A stretch of DNA of 37,920 nucleotides from Bacteroidota bacterium (GCA_023457535.1 JAEWLN010000060.1:1-37920); one strand, 5' to 3'. Counted from the stretch's first letter, positions 1-8,814 are shown. Made by a program: numbers and translations. The notes: generated from the letters alone by a model not told the origin.

Positions 1-1052
1 CCGCCGTACATGGCTGAAACCTGTGAAACGGTTACGTGACTCTCATCGACTACCATCAGGTAATCTTTCGGGAAGTAATCGAGCAGGCAAAACGGCCGCG
101 TTCCGGGCAGACGGCGATCGAGATAACGCGAATAATTCTCAATGCCCGAACAATAGCCGAGTTCGCGGATCATTTCCAAATCGAAATTGGTGCGCTCTTC
201 AAGCCTTTTGGCCTCGAGGTGCTTGCCGATCGACTTAAAATATTCGGTTTGTTTGACCAGATCTTGTTGAATGTCCCAGATCGCACTTTGCAGCACATCG
301 GGAGAAGTCACAAACATATTGGCCGGATAGATGTTCAAACGTGTGTATTTCTCGATCACAAGCGACGTTTTGGCGTCGAACGCTTCGATCTCCTCTATCT
401 CATCGCCAAAAAAATGGATGCGGAACGGTTCGTCGCCATAGCTTGGGAATACTTCGACCGTATCGCCTTTGATGCGGAAAGTACCGGCTGAAAATTCGGC
501 CTCGGTGCGCGCATACAGGCTTTGGACGAGCATGTGGAGCAGGCGCGTGCGCGAAATGGCTTGTCCGCGTTCGAGCGAAATCACGTTTTTCTGGAATTCC
601 ACCGGATTGCCAATTCCGTACAAACACGACACAGAGGCCACGACCAGTACGTCGCGGCGCCCGGACAACAACGCTGAAGTTGTGCTGAGTCGCATTTTTT
701 CGAGCTCTTCATTAATGGCGAGGTCTTTTTCGATGTACGTTCCCGAGACGGGCATGTAGGCCTCAGGTTGGTAATAGTCGTAATAGGAAACAAAGTACTC
801 GACTGCGTTATTGGGAAAAAATGCTTTGAACTCGGCGTAGAGTTGTGCAGCCAGGGTTTTATTGTGCGCCAGAACGAGTGTCGGGCGCTCAACCCGCTGG
901 ATGACATTGGCTACGGTAAAAGTTTTTCCGGAGCCTGTTACGCCCAGTAATGTCTGGAACTTTTCGCCATCCATTACGCCCTGGGCGAGTTTTGCAATGG
1001 CCTGCGGCTGGTCGCCTTTGGGCTCATAATCGGAAATGACCTGGAATTTCAT
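1..1052 (-). CDS. uvrB: UvrABC excinuclease subunit B, N-terminal half (runs off the left edge)
   Basis: UvrB is the helicase-like damage-verification subunit of nucleotide excision repair; it is loaded by UvrA and then recruits UvrC. About 350 codons are present from the ATG at 1052; the C-terminal half (motifs IV-VI and the UvrC-binding region) lies left of the window. Visible are Walker A GVTGSGKT at residues 37-44, the beta-hairpin that clamps DNA (SYYDYYQPEAY, about 89-99) and the UvrB-specific Walker B DESHVT at about 336-341, with the spacing expected of the family. The first residues, MKFQVISDYEPKGDQP, are a typical UvrB start. A TATATTTG -7 element lies 18 bases upstream, so it probably has its own promoter. 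There is no sign of damage; it is incomplete only because of the window edge. Confidence 0.97.
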   Translation of the reverse strand, partial: MKFQVISDYEPKGDQPQAIAKLAQGVMDGEKFQTLLGVTGSGKTFTVANVIQRVERPTLVLAHNKTLAAQLYAEFKAFFPNNAVEYFVSYYDYYQPEAYMPVSGTYIEKDLAINEELEKMRLSTTSALLSGRRDVLVVASVSCLYGIGNPVEFQKNVISLERGQAISRTRLLHMLVQSLYARTEAEFSAGTFRIKGDTVEVFPSYGDEPFRIHFFGDEIEEIEAFDAKTSLVIEKYTRLNIYPANMFVTSPDVLQSAIWDIQQDLVKQTEYFKSIGKHLEAKRLEERTNFDLEMIRELGYCSGIENYSRYLDRRLPGTRPFCLLDYFPKDYLMVVDESHVTVSQVSAMYG

Positions 1053-1069
1053 AGTTCGGGATAGAAACA

Positions 1070-1077
1070 CAAATATA
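1070..1077 (-). promoter_or_regulatory. -7 promoter element of uvrB
   Basis: TATATTTG on the minus strand matches the Bacteroidota -7 consensus TAnnTTTG and ends 18 bases before the uvrB ATG. No convincing -33 TTTG is seen at the usual spacing. Confidence 0.55.
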
Positions 1078-1229
1078 GTGTTAATCCGCGGTTTAGGAAT
1101 ACGGCAGATCGTAAAAATCTCTTAAGATTTGGCTTGTGGGACAGACGGGTGGTCGTCAGAATCGCTCTTTTTAATCTGGCTTTTTTGGAAGTTTACAGAT
1201 CTTCTGTACTGAAATCTCGCGGGAATTTC

Positions 1230-1277
1230 GTAGGGTAAACCTTCACGCCCCCTTCCCATGGGGAGAAAATACGCATT
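1230..1277. repeat. Dispersed intergenic repeat, copy 1
   Basis: A roughly 48-base segment shares its layout with 37862-37907: AGGG, then TAAAC, then ACGCCCCCTTCCC, a short loop, GGGGAG and finally ATACG. CCCC and GGGG arms around the loop can pair into a hairpin. It lies between uvrB and nudK, outside any gene. The rest of this 268-base gap holds the uvrB promoter and nothing else recognisable. Confidence 0.6.
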
Positions 1278-1320
1278 CCGGAAATACAAACGTTACAGAA
1301 AAACTATAAACGCAAAAAAA

Positions 1321-1896
1321 TCACGCAAACAATCCGTTAATCTGCGCATACTGCAACAACAATATGGTCTTGGCGTCGCGGATTTCGTTGCCAATCATCG
1401 AAAACGCACTAGCGAAATCATATTCCAGCACCTCGATATTTTCTTGTTCGTGGTCCAGTCCGCCACCAGTCCCGGATTTCATATCGGAGGTATATTCGCC
1501 CACAAAGAAGTCGATGGTTTCGGTTACGGATCCCGGTGACATGTAAATTTTAAACAAATGCCTGACCTCGCTGATGCGGTATCCGGTTTCCTCTTCTGTT
1601 TCCCGCCGGATGCAATCCTCGGCATTGTCTTGGTCAAGAAGTCCGGCGCACGTTTCGATCATCATACCCGAATCGTTGCCGTTGAGGTAGGTGGGGATAC
1701 GGAGTTGGCGCGTGAGTACAACCGTACGCGCAGCCTTGTTATAAAGCAGGATCGTGGCACCGTTGCCGCGGTCATATACTTCTCGCGTCTGCGTTTGTGT
1801 AGCGCCGCTGGGATGCGTGATTTCATAGGTGATCTTTTTGAGTAGGTACCAGTTGTCGGACAGCAATTCGGATTTTGTGATTCGGATGTGGGTCAT
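1321..1896 (-). CDS. nudK: NudK-type Nudix hydrolase (GDP-mannose / nucleotide-sugar pyrophosphatase)
   Basis: A 191-residue Nudix hydrolase resembling E. coli NudK along its whole length. NudK enzymes hydrolyse GDP-mannose and related nucleotide sugars to GMP and a sugar phosphate, using metal held by the Nudix box. The family segment REVYDRGNGATILLYN lies at 38-53, the Nudix box at about 84-106 ends in RETEEETGY, and YMSPGSVTE follows, as in NudK (YMSPGGVTE). ADP-sugar pyrophosphatases are related, but the N-terminal pattern fits NudK better. The gene is upstream of uvrB on the same strand but separated by 268 bases, so co-transcription is unlikely. The real substrate cannot be read from sequence. 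Confidence 0.9.
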   Translation of the reverse strand: MTHIRITKSELLSDNWYLLKKITYEITHPSGATQTQTREVYDRGNGATILLYNKAARTVVLTRQLRIPTYLNGNDSGMMIETCAGLLDQDNAEDCIRRETEEETGYRISEVRHLFKIYMSPGSVTETIDFFVGEYTSDMKSGTGGGLDHEQENIEVLEYDFASAFSMIGNEIRDAKTILLLQYAQINGLFA

Positions 1897-1943
1897 AATT
1901 GATAAAAAAATAATAAAAGGAAGACGATTTTGGGCAAATGCCC

Positions 1944-1952
1944 TAAATTTAC
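1944..1952 (+). promoter_or_regulatory. Variant -7 element before the secreted protein
   Basis: TAAATTTAC fits a TAnnTTTAC variant of the Bacteroidota -7 motif that recurs in this window, and it ends 17 bases before the ATG at 1970. TAAATTTA is palindromic, so the same site could also serve nudK on the other strand. No -33 element is seen at the normal distance. Confidence 0.35.
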
Positions 1953-1969
1953 GCGGTAATCCCGTTGCG

Positions 1970-2629
1970 ATGAAAAACGCGTTTTTTTTGCTTTTGTTGC
2001 TTTTTGGCAGTGTTGTGTTGCAGGCTCAGAACGAATTTCTGAACAAGAACAATTCGCTCGCGCCCGTAGGAGGCATTAACATGGGGGCGCCCAGCACACC
2101 ATCGCCGTCCGTATACACGCCTAATGTTTTCAATAAGGAAAAACCCTCCGCGGCGCCAAAATCGACCATTCCCGAAAAGGAGATCGACCTGACCACAAAG
2201 CAATTTGCCAATCCCGGCGATGTCTATAAAGACAAACTCAACAAGAAATTATCGGCTGAAGGCGGCGCCAATATCGACATGAGCCAGTTCCGGCGCAACA
2301 TCGATCTGGGGCAAATCAAAACGCAATCGGAATACCTGATCGTACTTTATCGCGACGGCGGCGCATCGGTCGATGGCGACCAGGTTAAACTTCTCGTAAA
2401 CGGCTCGGTAGAAATGGCCCAAATGTACCTTGGATACGATTACAAACAATTGCGCATCAATTTGTCCAAAGGCTTCAATAAAATCGATTTTGAAGCACTC
2501 AATGAAGGACTTTACGCGCCCAATACCGCGACATTCCGCATCGTCGACGACAAAGGTGCGGTGCTGGCGTCCAACCACTGGGATCTTGCGACGGGTTTCA
2601 AGGCGAGTTATATGGTGGTTAAGGAATAA
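1970..2629 (+). CDS. Secreted protein of unknown function
   Basis: A 219-residue protein with a clear signal peptide: MKNAFFLLLLLFGSVVLQAQ, with cleavage expected after QA, so it is exported to the periplasm or cell surface. The mature part starts with a low-complexity region rich in Asn, Pro and Ser (about 21-75), then a compact beta-rich domain (about 100-219) with segments such as SEYLIVLYRDGGASVDGD and FRIVDDKGAVLASN. I do not recognise a named domain. The ATG at 1970 is preferred over the in-frame start 47 codons upstream because it begins the signal peptide and follows a -7-like element. It is convergent with the DUF4249 gene; the 80 bases between them hold two 7-bp repeat arrays. It looks like a conserved flavobacterial secreted protein. 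Confidence 0.75.
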   Translation: MKNAFFLLLLLFGSVVLQAQNEFLNKNNSLAPVGGINMGAPSTPSPSVYTPNVFNKEKPSAAPKSTIPEKEIDLTTKQFANPGDVYKDKLNKKLSAEGGANIDMSQFRRNIDLGQIKTQSEYLIVLYRDGGASVDGDQVKLLVNGSVEMAQMYLGYDYKQLRINLSKGFNKIDFEALNEGLYAPNTATFRIVDDKGAVLASNHWDLATGFKASYMVVKE

Positions 2630-2630
2630 C

Positions 2631-2669
2631 GGTTTGAAGTTTAAGGTTTAAAGTTTAAGGTTTAAAGTT
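2631..2669. repeat. Heptamer array of alternating GGTTTAA and AGTTTAA
   Basis: About five and a half 7-bp units follow directly on the stop codon of the upstream gene. GGTTTAA and AGTTTAA alternate, giving a 14-bp superperiod; the first unit is GGTTTGA. Similar units occur at 23439-23466 and 33135-33160. Confidence 0.75.
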
Positions 2670-2675
2670 GCGCGC

Positions 2676-2710
2676 GTTCGGCGTTCGACATTCGACGTTC
2701 GACATTCGAC
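2676..2710. repeat. Heptamer array (G/A)TTCGAC, five units
   Basis: Five exact 7-bp units: GTTCGGC once, then GTTCGAC and ATTCGAC alternating. The last base is also the first plus-strand base of the stop codon of the minus-strand DUF4249 gene. The same family, in reverse complement, occurs at 11024-11079. Confidence 0.8.
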
Positions 2711-3537
2711 TAAAACGGACTAACCGTATACACCTGCGAAGAGGTTTCGCTCACGTTGAAATAACCCAGCACATAATCATCCGGATTGGTCGTGTTGATC
2801 AGATTGCCCCGCAGCACTCCGGACGGCGTCGCAAACGGGCCACCGCCATAGGCAATGCTGATGAGTTTTTCCATATAGTGAAAGTACCGCTCGGAAATGC
2901 CCGAGAGCCGGACGCCCAATAGTCCGTTGGCGCGCAAATCTTCGTTGAGATACAGCCCGAAAACCTGATTGCCCTGGAAGAATTCGTCGTCGATCGCAAA
3001 GTATTCCGGAATGGCCGTCACCGAGCTCTGGAAGCGGATCAGGTAATAATCATTGGTCGCGCCATTGTCTGTGAAATAGGCTTTGATCTGCACCTGGTCT
3101 TCCTCGTTTTCGATCCCGGGAATGGTTTCCTGAGCGATGTAATCGATGGCCGGCACCGGCATCATGGTTTCTGTGGCGGTAATCGTGCGGCCATTATGAA
3201 CGATGGTCAGCGTATAACTTTGCCCGATTTGCGGATCGAATGAACTACACACATATTGTCCCGTGCCTGGCGTTTCGATGAATTCATACAGCGTTCCGTT
3301 GCCATCGGTAACCGATACGGCAGCGCCCGACACCGCAGGCGGGATGTTGTCAAAGAAATTGGTCGTCATCGTCAGCTTGATCATCTGCTCATGGCCCGAT
3401 GTGCCTTTTTCCCAGTTCAGCGAGGCATCCACGACGAGTCGCGGCGGCGCGGTATCTGTTTTAACGTCGACCACTTCTTCGCATCCGGTAAACAAAACCG
3501 AAAGCAACAAGGTCAGGTAGATATATATTGATTTCAT
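2710..3537 (-). CDS. DUF4249 family outer-membrane lipoprotein
   Basis: A 275-residue lipoprotein: the N-terminus has a hydrophobic stretch ending in the lipobox FTGC, with Cys19 as the lipidated residue. The body matches DUF4249, a Bacteroidota family found beside TonB-dependent receptors: EEVVDVKTDTAPPRLVVDA near the N-terminus, then an Ig-like segment with AVSVTDGNG, and a C-terminal part with YFHYMEKL. It starts three bases after the stop of the TonB receptor on the same strand, so the two form one operon and probably one outer-membrane uptake complex, by analogy with SusC/SusD pairs. The ligand is unknown. The stop is TAG, overlapped by a heptamer repeat. Confidence 0.88.
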   Translation of the reverse strand: MKSIYIYLTLLLSVLFTGCEEVVDVKTDTAPPRLVVDASLNWEKGTSGHEQMIKLTMTTNFFDNIPPAVSGAAVSVTDGNGTLYEFIETPGTGQYVCSSFDPQIGQSYTLTIVHNGRTITATETMMPVPAIDYIAQETIPGIENEEDQVQIKAYFTDNGATNDYYLIRFQSSVTAIPEYFAIDDEFFQGNQVFGLYLNEDLRANGLLGVRLSGISERYFHYMEKLISIAYGGGPFATPSGVLRGNLINTTNPDDYVLGYFNVSETSSQVYTVSPF

Positions 3538-3540
3538 GTC

Positions 3541-5919
3541 TTAAAATTTAAAGTTGTAGCTTACCCCTGGCACGATCCCAAAAATGGACAGCCTGACGGC
3601 CTCATTGTAACTGTTCTGCACATTTTGGCGAAACGAGATGTACGCCGCGTTCTGGCGGTTGTAAATGTTATAGATGCTGAACACCCATTCGCTTTGCCAG
3701 CCCTTTTTCCTGTTTGGTTTCGGGACGAATGTCGCTGAAATGTCCAGGTGATGGTAGGCCGGCAGTCGGTCCTTATTGCGCAGTCCGTAATTGGCCACGG
3801 TGATGCCCTGGTATTGGTAGGAGCCGTCGGGATAAGTAACCGGCTGGCCTGTCTGGAGCGCGAAATTGGCACCAAAAGTCCATTTGTCGCTGTATTTGTA
3901 AGAACCCGTCATCGCGAGGTTGTGCGTTTTGTCGTAACCCGTGCTGTACCACTGGCCGTTGTTGATTCCGGTTTCAAACCAGGTTCTGCCCGGTGTGCGC
4001 TGCTCTGATTTGGAAAGCGTATAGGCAATCCAGCCGCTGAGCCGTCCTTCGTTTTTGCGCAACAGGAACTCGAGCCCGTAGGCGCGCATTTCCCCGTTGA
4101 GCACGATTTGCTCGATCGCGTCGTTGGCAATCAGGTCTGCGCCATCGATGTAATCCAAACGGTTTTTGACCGTCTTGTAAAACGATTCGACTTCAAGCGA
4201 ATACTCATTGTCCTTGAAATTTCTGAAATAGCCGATCGCGTATTGATCCATTTTTTGCGGCTTGATAAAATGATCGCTCGGGGTCCAGATGTCCAGAGGC
4301 GTTGGCGAGGCAGTGTTTGAAATCAACTGCAGGTATTGCACAAGCCGGTTGTAGCTCGCCTTGACCGACTGGTTATCGGTGAGGATATACGAAATGGCCG
4401 CGCGCGGTTCAAAATTGCTGAAATCCGCAACGGTCTTGCCCTTGTCGTAGCGCATTGCCCCGATGGGTTTGGCTTTTTCGTAAATCTGCAATTCGCGGTT
4501 AAAAACCACCGCCTGGTTGTTCTCGTAAACGTTGATGTCGGACGGACCGAGTCGGTAAAAAAGACCATAACGCAAACCATAGGAAACAGACACGCGGTCG
4601 CCCAGATCCTGTTCGGCGTCGAGGTAAACAGCAGGCTCGAACGCTTTTTTCTTCTGGAGCTGATCCGGATTGATGCCCGAATATTGATCGATCGGCTCGA
4701 CCGTGCCGGGATTGAAATCGTAATAAATCGCGCTCAGGCCGTAATTGAGCCGGAACCCATCTGAAATGTAGTTCTTGAAATCGTATTTGAGGTTGTAGTT
4801 CCTGATGCTCGAATTCCATTTAAGCCCTATGAAATCCAGGTCGAGGCCGTAATAGAAATCGCTGTAAATCAGTGAAAGGTTCGAGAAAAGTTTGTCCGAG
4901 AACAGGTGGTTCCAGCGCACGTTCAGCGTCGAATTGCCGTAGATATTTTTGAAACTGTCGGCGATGCTGAACACGTCGCGGCCAAAATATCCGCTCAGGT
5001 ACAAATTGTTGCTGGCGTTGAGTTTATAACTCAATTTGGCGTTGAGGTCGTAGAAATACGCGCTGTTTTCGTTGTCGGTCAGTTTCATGAACAAATGCAT
5101 GTACGAGGCGCGTCCGCCGATGAGGAACGAACCGCGATCCTGCACGATCGGGCCTTCTGCAAGCAACCGGCTAGAGATCAGTCCGATGCCGCCGTTCATG
5201 TGAAAATCCTTGCTGTTTCCATCTTTTTGGTAAATATCCAAAACTGACGACGCGCGTCCGCCATATCGCGCCGGGATGCCGCCTTTGTAGAGTTTCATGT
5301 CCTTGATCGCGTCGGGGTTGAACACAGAGAAAAACCCGAACAGGTGCGATGAATTGAAAATGGACGCCTCGTCGAGCAATATCAGGTTCTGGTCCGCCGC
5401 ACCGCCGCGCACGTTGAATCCAGAGGCGCCTTCACCGGCATTGGTTACCCCGGGCAGCAGCAAGATCGACTTGAGTACGTCGGTTTCGCCCATGACCACC
5501 GGCATTTGCTTGATGGTCGCCATCGAGAGTTTGTTGACGCTCATTTCCGCCTTGCGGATGTTGGTGGCCTTGCGCTCGTCGGCTTCTACGATCACTTCTT
5601 CGAGTTGTTCCTCTTCTGGCGTTAGCGCAAAATTATTCCTGGTGTTCTGGTCGAGCACGACGGTTTGTTCGGCAATCACATAGCCCAGATAGCTGATGTT
5701 GACCTTGTAGGTTCCCTGCGGAATTGTGATCGAATAAAACCCGTACTCATTGGTGGTGGTGCCGGCTTTGATTTCGGGAAGAAAAATGCTCGCCCCAATG
5801 AGTGTTTCATTGCTGCGCGCGTCTGTGATCGTGCCGCTGAGCGTGAATTTTTGTTCCTGTGCGAACGCGGAGGAAACCACGATCAGGAACAACAGTAGCG
5901 TAGACTGAATTTTGTTCAT
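3541..5919 (-). CDS. TonB-dependent outer-membrane receptor with N-terminal carboxypeptidase-like domain
   Basis: A 792-residue SusC-like receptor that would import a ligand across the outer membrane using TonB energy. The ATG at 5919 begins the signal peptide MNKIQSTLLLFLIVVSSAFA; the 20 in-frame codons upstream are not part of a signal and are dropped. In order: a CarboxypepD_reg-like beta-sandwich (about 25-110, with GTITDARSNETLIGASI and GTTTNEYGFYSI), a plug domain (about 115-230, with GFNVRGGAADQNLILLDEA and YKGGIPARYGGRASSVLD), then a barrel to the C-terminus. The protein ends YNFKF, the terminal aromatic expected of a barrel. It is the first gene of an operon with the DUF4249 lipoprotein 3 bases downstream. 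No regulator or substrate enzyme sits next to it, so the substrate cannot be guessed. Confidence 0.94.
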   Translation of the reverse strand: MNKIQSTLLLFLIVVSSAFAQEQKFTLSGTITDARSNETLIGASIFLPEIKAGTTTNEYGFYSITIPQGTYKVNISYLGYVIAEQTVVLDQNTRNNFALTPEEEQLEEVIVEADERKATNIRKAEMSVNKLSMATIKQMPVVMGETDVLKSILLLPGVTNAGEGASGFNVRGGAADQNLILLDEASIFNSSHLFGFFSVFNPDAIKDMKLYKGGIPARYGGRASSVLDIYQKDGNSKDFHMNGGIGLISSRLLAEGPIVQDRGSFLIGGRASYMHLFMKLTDNENSAYFYDLNAKLSYKLNASNNLYLSGYFGRDVFSIADSFKNIYGNSTLNVRWNHLFSDKLFSNLSLIYSDFYYGLDLDFIGLKWNSSIRNYNLKYDFKNYISDGFRLNYGLSAIYYDFNPGTVEPIDQYSGINPDQLQKKKAFEPAVYLDAEQDLGDRVSVSYGLRYGLFYRLGPSDINVYENNQAVVFNRELQIYEKAKPIGAMRYDKGKTVADFSNFEPRAAISYILTDNQSVKASYNRLVQYLQLISNTASPTPLDIWTPSDHFIKPQKMDQYAIGYFRNFKDNEYSLEVESFYKTVKNRLDYIDGADLIANDAIEQIVLNGEMRAYGLEFLLRKNEGRLSGWIAYTLSKSEQRTPGRTWFETGINNGQWYSTGYDKTHNLAMTGSYKYSDKWTFGANFALQTGQPVTYPDGSYQYQGITVANYGLRNKDRLPAYHHLDISATFVPKPNRKKGWQSEWVFSIYNIYNRQNAAYISFRQNVQNSYNEAVRLSIFGIVPGVSYNFKF

Positions 5920-6015
5920 AAATGATTGATTGAATGATTTGAACGCGAATTTCGGCGAAAACGGTTCACGCCGATACATTGTCAGAAATTATTAACATTT
6001 TTTTTGCGTTTGTCC

Positions 6016-6046
6016 AAAAAAAAAGACGGCCATTCCGGACCGTCTT
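6016..6046 (-). terminator. Rho-independent terminator of icd
   Basis: On the minus strand AAGACGG and CCGTCTT pair (6040-6046 with 6023-6029), with two further G-C pairs inside, followed by eight T. It lies 6 bases after the icd stop. Confidence 0.88.
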
Positions 6047-6051
6047 GAGTA

Positions 6052-8271
6052 TCAATTCAACTGCGCGAGTATGTCGTTGAGCGTCGGGCTCGGTCGCATG
6101 GCCGCATTTGTTTTTTGGCCCGATGGCTTGTAATATCCGCCAATGTCCTGCGGTTTTCCCTGCGCGCCAATCAGCTCCTGGTTGATTTTTGCCTCGTTTT
6201 CCATCAGCGCGTTTGCGATCGGTTCAAAGGTTTTTTTCAAATCGGCATCCTGGTTCTGGGCCGCCAATGCCTGCGCCCAATACAACGCCAGGTAAAAATG
6301 CGATCCGCGGTTGTCGAGTTGCCCGACTTTCCTGGCCGGCGATTTATCGTTTTCGAGGAATTTCTCGTTGGCCTGATCCAGCGTTTCGGACAACACCGAT
6401 GCTTTGGCGTTGTTTTGCGTCTGGCCCAAATGTTCAAGCGATACGCCAAGGGCAAGAAACTCACCAAGCGAATCCCAGCGCAAGTAACCTTCTTCAAGGA
6501 ACTGCTCGACGTGTTTTGGCGCCGATCCGCCCGCGCCGGTTTCAAACAATCCGCCGCCGTTCATCAGCGGTACGATCGACAGCATTTTAGCCGACGTGCC
6601 GAGTTCGAGGATCGGGAACAAATCCGTCAGGTAATCGCGCAACACATTTCCGGTCACTGAAATAGTGTCTTTGCCGTCCTTGATGCGCCCAAGCGAAAAA
6701 TGCGTCGCAGCTACCGGATCGAGGATCTGGATGTCGAGCCCGCCCGTATCGTGGTCTTTTAAATAAGTAGTTACTTTTTCGATCAGGTTGCGATCGTGCG
6801 CACGGTTGTCGTCGAGCCAGAAAACAGCCGGCGTCCCGGACAATCTCGCACGGTTTACCGCCAGTTTTACCCAGTCGCGGACGGGGGCGTCCTTGGTTTG
6901 GCACATCCTGAAAATATCGTCTTTTTTGACTTTTTGTTCGAGCAGCACATTGCCGTTAGCATCAATCGCGCGAACGGTTCCGTCGGCTTCGATCTGGAAC
7001 GTTTTGTCGTGCGAACCGTATTCTTCAGCCGCCTGCGCCATAAGCCCGACGTTGGGAACGCTGCCCATGGTCGTCGGGTCAAACGCGCCATGTTTTTTGC
7101 AAAAGTCGATCGTAGCGACATAAACCCCTGCGTAGGTGCGGTCCGGAATGATTGCTTTGGTATCCTGGCCTTTGCCGTCTTTGTTCCACATCTGGCCGGA
7201 AGTTCGGATCATGGCCGGCATCGAAGCATCGACAATCACATCGGACGGCACGTGCAGGTTCGTGATGCCTTTGTCGGAATTGACCATCGCAACAGCCGGA
7301 CGGTCGTTGTAGACCTCGTCAATGGCAGCCAGCACTTCAGCCTCTTTAGGATGGCCGGCGATCTTGGCGAGCACATCGCCAAAACCGTTTTTGGTGTTGA
7401 TGCCCAATTCGGCAAACAAACTGTTGTATCGTTCAAACAGCGGCGCAAAGAACACATCGACGATCGCCCCGAAAATAATAGGGTCGGACACTTTCATCAT
7501 CGTCGCTTTGAGGTGGACAGAGAACAACACGTTCCTGGCTTTGGCGTCGGCGATTTGCGCGTCTACAAAATTTTTGAGTTCGGACAGGCTCAAAACTGAA
7601 CTGTCGAGGATTTCCCCGGCCAGTAACGGCTTGGCCTCGCGCAAAGTCTTTTTGTTTCCGGCGTTGTCGGTGAACTCGATCGTGAAGGTCGTCGGGCTTT
7701 CGATAACGACAGAGGTTTCGCTGCCGTAAAAATCGCCGCTGCCCATGCTGGCCACATGCGTTTTCGAATCAGCGCTCCATGGGCCCATGCTGTGCGGGTT
7801 TTTGCGTGCGTAATTCTTGACCGCTTTGGGTGCGCGCCTGTCTGAGTTTCCTTCGCGCAGCACCGGATTAACAGCCGATCCGAGCACTTTGGCGTACCGC
7901 GCACGTGCGGCTTTTTCGTCATCGGTTTGTGGATTTTCAGCAAAATCGGGCAGGGCGTAACCCTTGCTTTGCAGTTCTGCGATCGCTTCTTTCAGTTGCG
8001 GAACCGATGCAGAAATGTTCGGCAGTTTGATGATGTTCGCCTCGGGTGTAGTGGCCAGTTTCCCCAGCTCGGCCAGGTCGTCGTTGACACGCTGCGTTTC
8101 AGGCAGCACATCGGAGAAAACCGCCAGGATCCTGCCCGCGAGCGAAATGTCGCGCGTTTCAACGGCAATGCCTGCCGGGGCGGTAAAAGCCTGTACAATC
8201 GGGAGGAAAGAGTGGGTGGCGAGCATAGGCGCTTCGTCCGTAACGGTATATAAAATTTTTGCGTTTGACAT
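6052..8271 (-). CDS. icd: NADP-dependent isocitrate dehydrogenase, monomeric type
   Basis: Oxidises isocitrate to 2-oxoglutarate and CO2 with NADP in the TCA cycle. The 739-residue length and the sequence (MSNAKILYTVTDEAPMLATHS at the start, then LPNISASVPQLKEAIAELQ, NPVLREGNSDRRAP and KNPHSMGPW) are those of the large monomeric class, not the 45-kDa dimeric enzymes. It starts at the ATG at 8271, 27 bases downstream of a TATATTTG -7 element, and ends at a strong terminator, so it is a single transcription unit although rplS lies upstream on the same strand. The GTGAGGS segment and the C-terminal PSPTLNDIL segment are intact. No oddity is seen. Confidence 0.97.
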   Translation of the reverse strand: MSNAKILYTVTDEAPMLATHSFLPIVQAFTAPAGIAVETRDISLAGRILAVFSDVLPETQRVNDDLAELGKLATTPEANIIKLPNISASVPQLKEAIAELQSKGYALPDFAENPQTDDEKAARARYAKVLGSAVNPVLREGNSDRRAPKAVKNYARKNPHSMGPWSADSKTHVASMGSGDFYGSETSVVIESPTTFTIEFTDNAGNKKTLREAKPLLAGEILDSSVLSLSELKNFVDAQIADAKARNVLFSVHLKATMMKVSDPIIFGAIVDVFFAPLFERYNSLFAELGINTKNGFGDVLAKIAGHPKEAEVLAAIDEVYNDRPAVAMVNSDKGITNLHVPSDVIVDASMPAMIRTSGQMWNKDGKGQDTKAIIPDRTYAGVYVATIDFCKKHGAFDPTTMGSVPNVGLMAQAAEEYGSHDKTFQIEADGTVRAIDANGNVLLEQKVKKDDIFRMCQTKDAPVRDWVKLAVNRARLSGTPAVFWLDDNRAHDRNLIEKVTTYLKDHDTGGLDIQILDPVAATHFSLGRIKDGKDTISVTGNVLRDYLTDLFPILELGTSAKMLSIVPLMNGGGLFETGAGGSAPKHVEQFLEEGYLRWDSLGEFLALGVSLEHLGQTQNNAKASVLSETLDQANEKFLENDKSPARKVGQLDNRGSHFYLALYWAQALAAQNQDADLKKTFEPIANALMENEAKINQELIGAQGKPQDIGGYYKPSGQKTNAAMRPSPTLNDILAQLN

Positions 8272-8298
8272 GTTTTTATAGATTCAGTTGAAGTGGTA

Positions 8299-8306
8299 CA
8301 AATATA
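8299..8306 (-). promoter_or_regulatory. -7 promoter element of icd
   Basis: TATATTTG on the minus strand, 27 bases before the icd ATG. The gap upstream to the rplS terminator has no other recognisable element. Confidence 0.55.
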
Positions 8307-8416
8307 AGAAGAATGAAGTTTTTGGCGTCACGAAATCGTTTGATTTAGGGATTTGACAATGCGCGCGCCCTAATTTGCCGATTTGACAAAACGCTCCGGC
8401 CATTTGCCGCCAAGGC

Positions 8417-8449
8417 AAAAAAAATCCCGCTCTGTCTGAACGGGATTTT
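8417..8449 (-). terminator. Rho-independent terminator of rplS
   Basis: On the minus strand AAAATCCCG pairs with CGGGATTTT around an 11-base loop, and the T tract continues for eight bases. It begins 15 bases after the rplS stop. Confidence 0.88.
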
Positions 8450-8463
8450 GATATGATAAGCGA

Positions 8464-8814
8464 TTACCTTCTTTTGTCTTTGATTTTCGCTTTTTTACCG
8501 GTGAGTTCGCGGAAGTAAAAGATACGTGCTCTGCGGACGTGTCCGGTTTTGTTGATTTCGATTTTTTGCAAGGCAGGCAAATTGACCGGAAAGATACGCT
8601 CCACGCCAACTGCGCCAGACATTTTGCGGATGGTGAACGTTTCAGTCGCACCAGCGCCTCTTCTTTGGATCACAACGCCTTTGAAAAACTGCGTTCTTGT
8701 TTTCTCACCTTCCTTGATTTCGTAGTAAACGGTGATGGTGTCTCCGGCTCCAAATTCCGGGAAGTCTTTTTTTACGATCAATTCGTCCTGAACGAATTTC
8801 ATTAAATCTGCCAT
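8464..8814 (-). CDS. rplS: 50S ribosomal protein L19
   Basis: L19 sits at the 30S-50S interface of the ribosome. The 116-residue protein begins MADLMKFVQDELIVKKDFPEF at the ATG at 8814; the 13 in-frame codons upstream would extend into the leader and are rejected. It has the family pattern FGAGDTITVYYEI, RTQFFKGVVIQRRG and ETFTIRKMSGAVGVERIFP, and a basic tail GKKAKIKDKRR. In most bacteria rplS directly follows trmD; here 1.5 kb with two accessory genes and a structured repeat separates them. It has its own strong promoter (8885-8915), a leader of about 65 bases and a terminator, so it appears to be independently expressed. Confidence 0.97.
   Translation of the reverse strand: MADLMKFVQDELIVKKDFPEFGAGDTITVYYEIKEGEKTRTQFFKGVVIQRRGAGATETFTIRKMSGAVGVERIFPVNLPALQKIEINKTGHVRRARIFYFRELTGKKAKIKDKRR

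Noticed and set aside
1829..1969. N-terminal extension of the secreted protein
   Set aside because: The extension overlaps the start of nudK and hides the signal peptide that begins at 1970.
6796..7599. 267-codon open frame on the plus strand opposite icd
   Set aside because: It is a shadow of the well-conserved icd gene, rich in Arg, His and Val from reading GC-rich codons backwards, with no family resemblance.
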